From the NCBI RefSeq assembly GCF_030316765.1, contig NZ_JASZYT010000005.1:248001-312000 (forward strand): a DNA stretch of 64,000 bases, written 5' to 3'. Origin of the DNA: Variovorax saccharolyticus (GTDB taxonomy: Bacteria > Pseudomonadota > Gammaproteobacteria > Burkholderiales > Burkholderiaceae_C). The position numbers were made by a program, and so were the translations under genes. Positions 62,104-64,000 of this stretch are shown here, one piece after another (position 1 is the stretch's first letter; each line of letters begins with the position of its first letter). The notes under the pieces were generated by a model. It was not told the origin of the DNA. It made no database searches and saw only the letters and a program-made list of their open reading frames with translations.

Positions 62104-62482
62104 GCGGATGACCTCGGTGAGAGGGTTGCGGTCTGGCCACGCGACAGGCGAAGAGCGCGGCGGAAGTGATTCTAGGAGGAGGGCGGGATACGACACTCGG
62201 CACTGCACGAGCACCCCGACAGGCCCCACAGGGCGATCGAAAGAGTCTGCCCTGAACCTCGCGGCGCCCACCTAAAAGAACTTCTTCGTTCTTTTCCTGC
62301 GGGTTCGGCCCCGCGATCAAAAGTCACACATCGTGCGTATTCGTCCCGTGCGTCGGGCGAAGCGACGGAGCGTCCGTCCTACGATGGCCCCCACAATTCA
62401 AGCCGATCATGTGACTGTTTTCTCAACTCGCGATGGGCGTCGGCAGCTGGCCGCCGACCCTTTGCAACCCGGACCCCCACCG
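62104..62482. other. 379-bp intergenic region with AT-rich hairpin
   Basis: This is the longest stretch without a confident gene. It lies between the divergent small lipoprotein and the membrane kinase, so it should hold both promoters. I see an AT-rich perfect hairpin (listed separately) and a separated inverted pair AGTCACA (62322) / TGTGACT (62410). In-frame upstream starts of the kinase (GTG near 62333, ATG 62384) fall here, so part may be coding. Confidence 0.5.
62274..62295. terminator. AT-rich hairpin with T-run
   Basis: AAAAGAAC-TTCTTC-GTTCTTTT is a perfect 8-bp stem with a 6-nt loop ending in four T residues. In such GC-rich DNA it stands out. It could end transcription from the left-hand side or act as a binding site in the divergent promoter region. 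Confidence 0.35.
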
Positions 62483-63931
62483 ATGCCTGGACAGCCCGAT
62501 GTCTCGCCGACCCGACCTCCGGTCGCAGTAGCCTGTTTCCCATCGCTGTCTTCTGCCCCCCTCATGGCGCCCGGCGTCCCGCTCGACGAACGGGAGGAAT
62601 TCATCCGGCGCAGCCTCGTCAACCGCTACATGCGCGAGTCGCTCGGGCAGGTCCCGCTCGGCCTGCTCCTGTGCATCGTCATGGCATCCCTGTGCCTGCG
62701 CGTGATCCCGATGGAGCATGTGATGCCCTGGATCACGGTGGTCGCTGCGTGCTACATCCTGCGCCATCTGGCCGAGACCAACTATGTGCGCCATCTCCAG
62801 GACGCACCGACGGCGGTGCAGCGCGGATTCGTGCGCGACATCCGGCCGGTCTACCTGGTGCTGGCGATCGGTCTCGGCAGTTCGGTCCTTCTCTTCTTCG
62901 ATCGCCTCGGCGACATCAGCGAATTCGCCTGCTGGTCGATCCTGGCCGGGATGATGTACGTGCCGACGCCCCGGCTGGCGCTGCTTCCCGCGCTGGGTCG
63001 CGTGTACACCACGGCCTTCTTCGCGTCGGCGCTCTGCGGCATGCTGCTGGTCGCCTGGCAGCACCCGTCCCCCACCTCCCACACGGCCGTCTGGTTCATC
63101 CCGCTGGCGATCCTTCAATGGGCGCTCACCAACCGCATGACGCGCGAGATGCACAGGACCCAGCGCGAACACTACGGACTGGTCTTCGATCTCGCCGCCC
63201 AGAAGCGCGAGGCGGTCGAGGCCGTCCAGACGAAGAACCGCTTTCTCGCCGCCGCCACGCACGACATCCGCCAGCCTGCCGTGGCGCTGGCGATCTATGC
63301 GGAGTACCTCGAGGCCTACCCGGACATGCACCTCGAACTCGCGCCCAAGATCCATCGCGCGAGCCGGGCCGTCAATGGCCTGTTCGACTCGTTGTTCGAC
63401 CTGTCCAAGTTCGATTCCGGCGAAGTGCAGCTCGCGGTCGGCCCGACGCGCATCGCCGAAGTCATCGCAGCGCTGGTGTCGACCGCCGACCCGCTGGCCC
63501 GCGAGAAGGGCATCGAGCTGCGCGTGCGCGTCGTCGACGCACTCCTGCAGACCGACGCCGCGCGCCTGCAACGCATGATCGGCAATGTGCTTGCGAACGC
63601 CATCAAGTACAGCCACCCCGGAACGAAGATCCTGCTGGCCACGCGCATGCGTGCGGGCTGCGTGCGTGTCGAGGTGTGGGACCAGGGCATCGGGATTCCG
63701 GCCGACCAGATCCAGAACGTTTTCGCCGAGTTCTATCGGGTCGATGCGGCGACCAGGCTGGCGCCGGACGGCATGGGCATCGGCCTGTCGCTGGTCACGC
63801 GCCTCGCGGCGGCGCTGAACACCCGGCTGACGATTGCCTCCGTCGAGGGTCGCGGCACCCGCGTGAGCATGGAGATTCGCGACGTGGACCCGGACCTGGC
63901 GAAGTGCAGGATCGCGCTCGACTGCGGTTGA
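62483..63931 (+). CDS. Membrane sensor histidine kinase
   Basis: A kinase of about 482 residues. Roughly six membrane helices occupy the N-terminal half (for example VPLGLLLCIVMASLCLRVI and VYLVLAIGLGSSVLLFF). The H box is AAATHDIRQPAVALAIYAE (His260 with this start), the HDIRQP variant seen in kinases related to the 7TM-like type. The N box is MIGNVLANAIKYS, followed by DQGIGIP and GMGIGLSLV. No receiver is fused and no response regulator is adjacent. The start is uncertain (62384, 62483 or 62564). Confidence 0.82.
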   Translation: MPGQPDVSPTRPPVAVACFPSLSSAPLMAPGVPLDEREEFIRRSLVNRYMRESLGQVPLGLLLCIVMASLCLRVIPMEHVMPWITVVAACYILRHLAETNYVRHLQDAPTAVQRGFVRDIRPVYLVLAIGLGSSVLLFFDRLGDISEFACWSILAGMMYVPTPRLALLPALGRVYTTAFFASALCGMLLVAWQHPSPTSHTAVWFIPLAILQWALTNRMTREMHRTQREHYGLVFDLAAQKREAVEAVQTKNRFLAAATHDIRQPAVALAIYAEYLEAYPDMHLELAPKIHRASRAVNGLFDSLFDLSKFDSGEVQLAVGPTRIAEVIAALVSTADPLAREKGIELRVRVVDALLQTDAARLQRMIGNVLANAIKYSHPGTKILLATRMRAGCVRVEVWDQGIGIPADQIQNVFAEFYRVDAATRLAPDGMGIGLSLVTRLAAALNTRLTIASVEGRGTRVSMEIRDVDPDLAKCRIALDCG

Positions 63932-63933
63932 AC

Positions 63934-64000
63934 CTAGTTGCCGACCATGTGGTGATAGGTGCCCACGCCGACCAGCAGGAGCAGCACCGCAACGAAGGTC
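63934..64000 (-). CDS. C-terminal end of a membrane protein gene (truncated by window edge)
   Basis: Reading back from a TAG at 63934-63936 gives TFVAVLLLLVGVGTYHHMVGN in an open frame to the window edge (21 residues, shown here only as the visible tail). It is a hydrophobic helix with a short polar end, the C-terminus of a membrane protein. The gene converges on the kinase gene with 2 bp between. No family can be assigned. Confidence 0.5.
   Translation of the reverse strand, partial: TFVAVLLLLVGVGTYHHMVGN

Noticed and set aside
62333..62482. Upstream in-frame extension of the membrane kinase
   Set aside because: The extra 50 residues are Arg/Pro-rich without pattern and the possible starts have no ribosome binding site; kept only as a stated uncertainty.
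1..64000. CRISPR arrays, tRNA or rRNA genes
   Set aside because: I saw no regularly spaced repeats and no tRNA cloverleaf or rRNA-like sequence; a covariance-model scan was not possible.

Overview
The window is about 64 kb of GC-rich, densely coded DNA with no rRNA, tRNA, transposase or phage gene that I can recognise. It looks like a chromosomal accessory region of a Burkholderiales bacterium, most likely Comamonadaceae and Variovorax-like. The basis is five Bug/TctC-type periplasmic binding proteins, MhpA-like and CaiB-type catabolic operons with divergent LysR or AraC regulators, DUF3422, an ECF42 sigma factor with DGPF proteins, and frequent GGAGAC Shine-Dalgarno sequences. The genus is an inference.

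Layout. 1-2741: end of a penicillin-acylase-like gene, a GNAT acetyltransferase, two YeeE/YedE half-transporters and a PPC-domain protein. 2769-6966: a Bug-TctD-TctE-TctC operon without permease genes. 7096-8307: a 7-TM protein. 8338-14793: an aromatic-degradation operon (amidohydrolase, extradiol dioxygenase, FAH hydrolase, MhpA-like hydroxylase, Bug) with a divergent LysR gene. 14847-18217: DUF1090 protein, a frameshifted ABC binding-protein gene, a PhnB-like protein and DUF3422. 18257-22497: Bug, ThDP enzyme and HbpS/GlcG operon with a divergent AraC gene. 22513-31932: small membrane, secreted and lipid-related genes, including a patatin lipoprotein, a sulfatase-HAD-lysozyme-inhibitor operon, a tandem-repeat micro-protein, a CNB-domain protein and a metallophosphoesterase.

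32005-41856 is the most unusual block. A patatin-like phospholipase is followed by a 1198-residue protein made of two tandem thermolysin-like (gluzincin) metallopeptidase modules, a ComEC-type MBL hydrolase, a third gluzincin and a second ComEC-type MBL hydrolase. All are on one strand and nearly touching. None shows a signal peptide, so a cytoplasmic enzyme system is likely. I do not recognise it as a described system.

42455-50610 is a second unusual block. An AraC regulator, a 1937-residue fusion of a prolyl-oligopeptidase-type S9 peptidase to a four-GAF hybrid histidine kinase with two receivers, a stand-alone Hpt protein and a receiver-class III cyclase overlap one another end to end. This predicts a phosphorelay ending in cyclic nucleotide synthesis, with a peptidase at its sensory end.

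50749-57358: an NmrA-like reductase, two lipoproteins separated by a 266-bp element with 25-bp terminal inverted repeats (MITE-like), and a CaiB-HMGL-Bug operon with a LysR gene and a perfect T-N11-A operator. 57383-64000: Nudix hydrolase, DHA2-type MFS pump, two DGPF proteins and their ECF42 sigma factor, a small lipoprotein, a membrane histidine kinase and the tail of a further gene.
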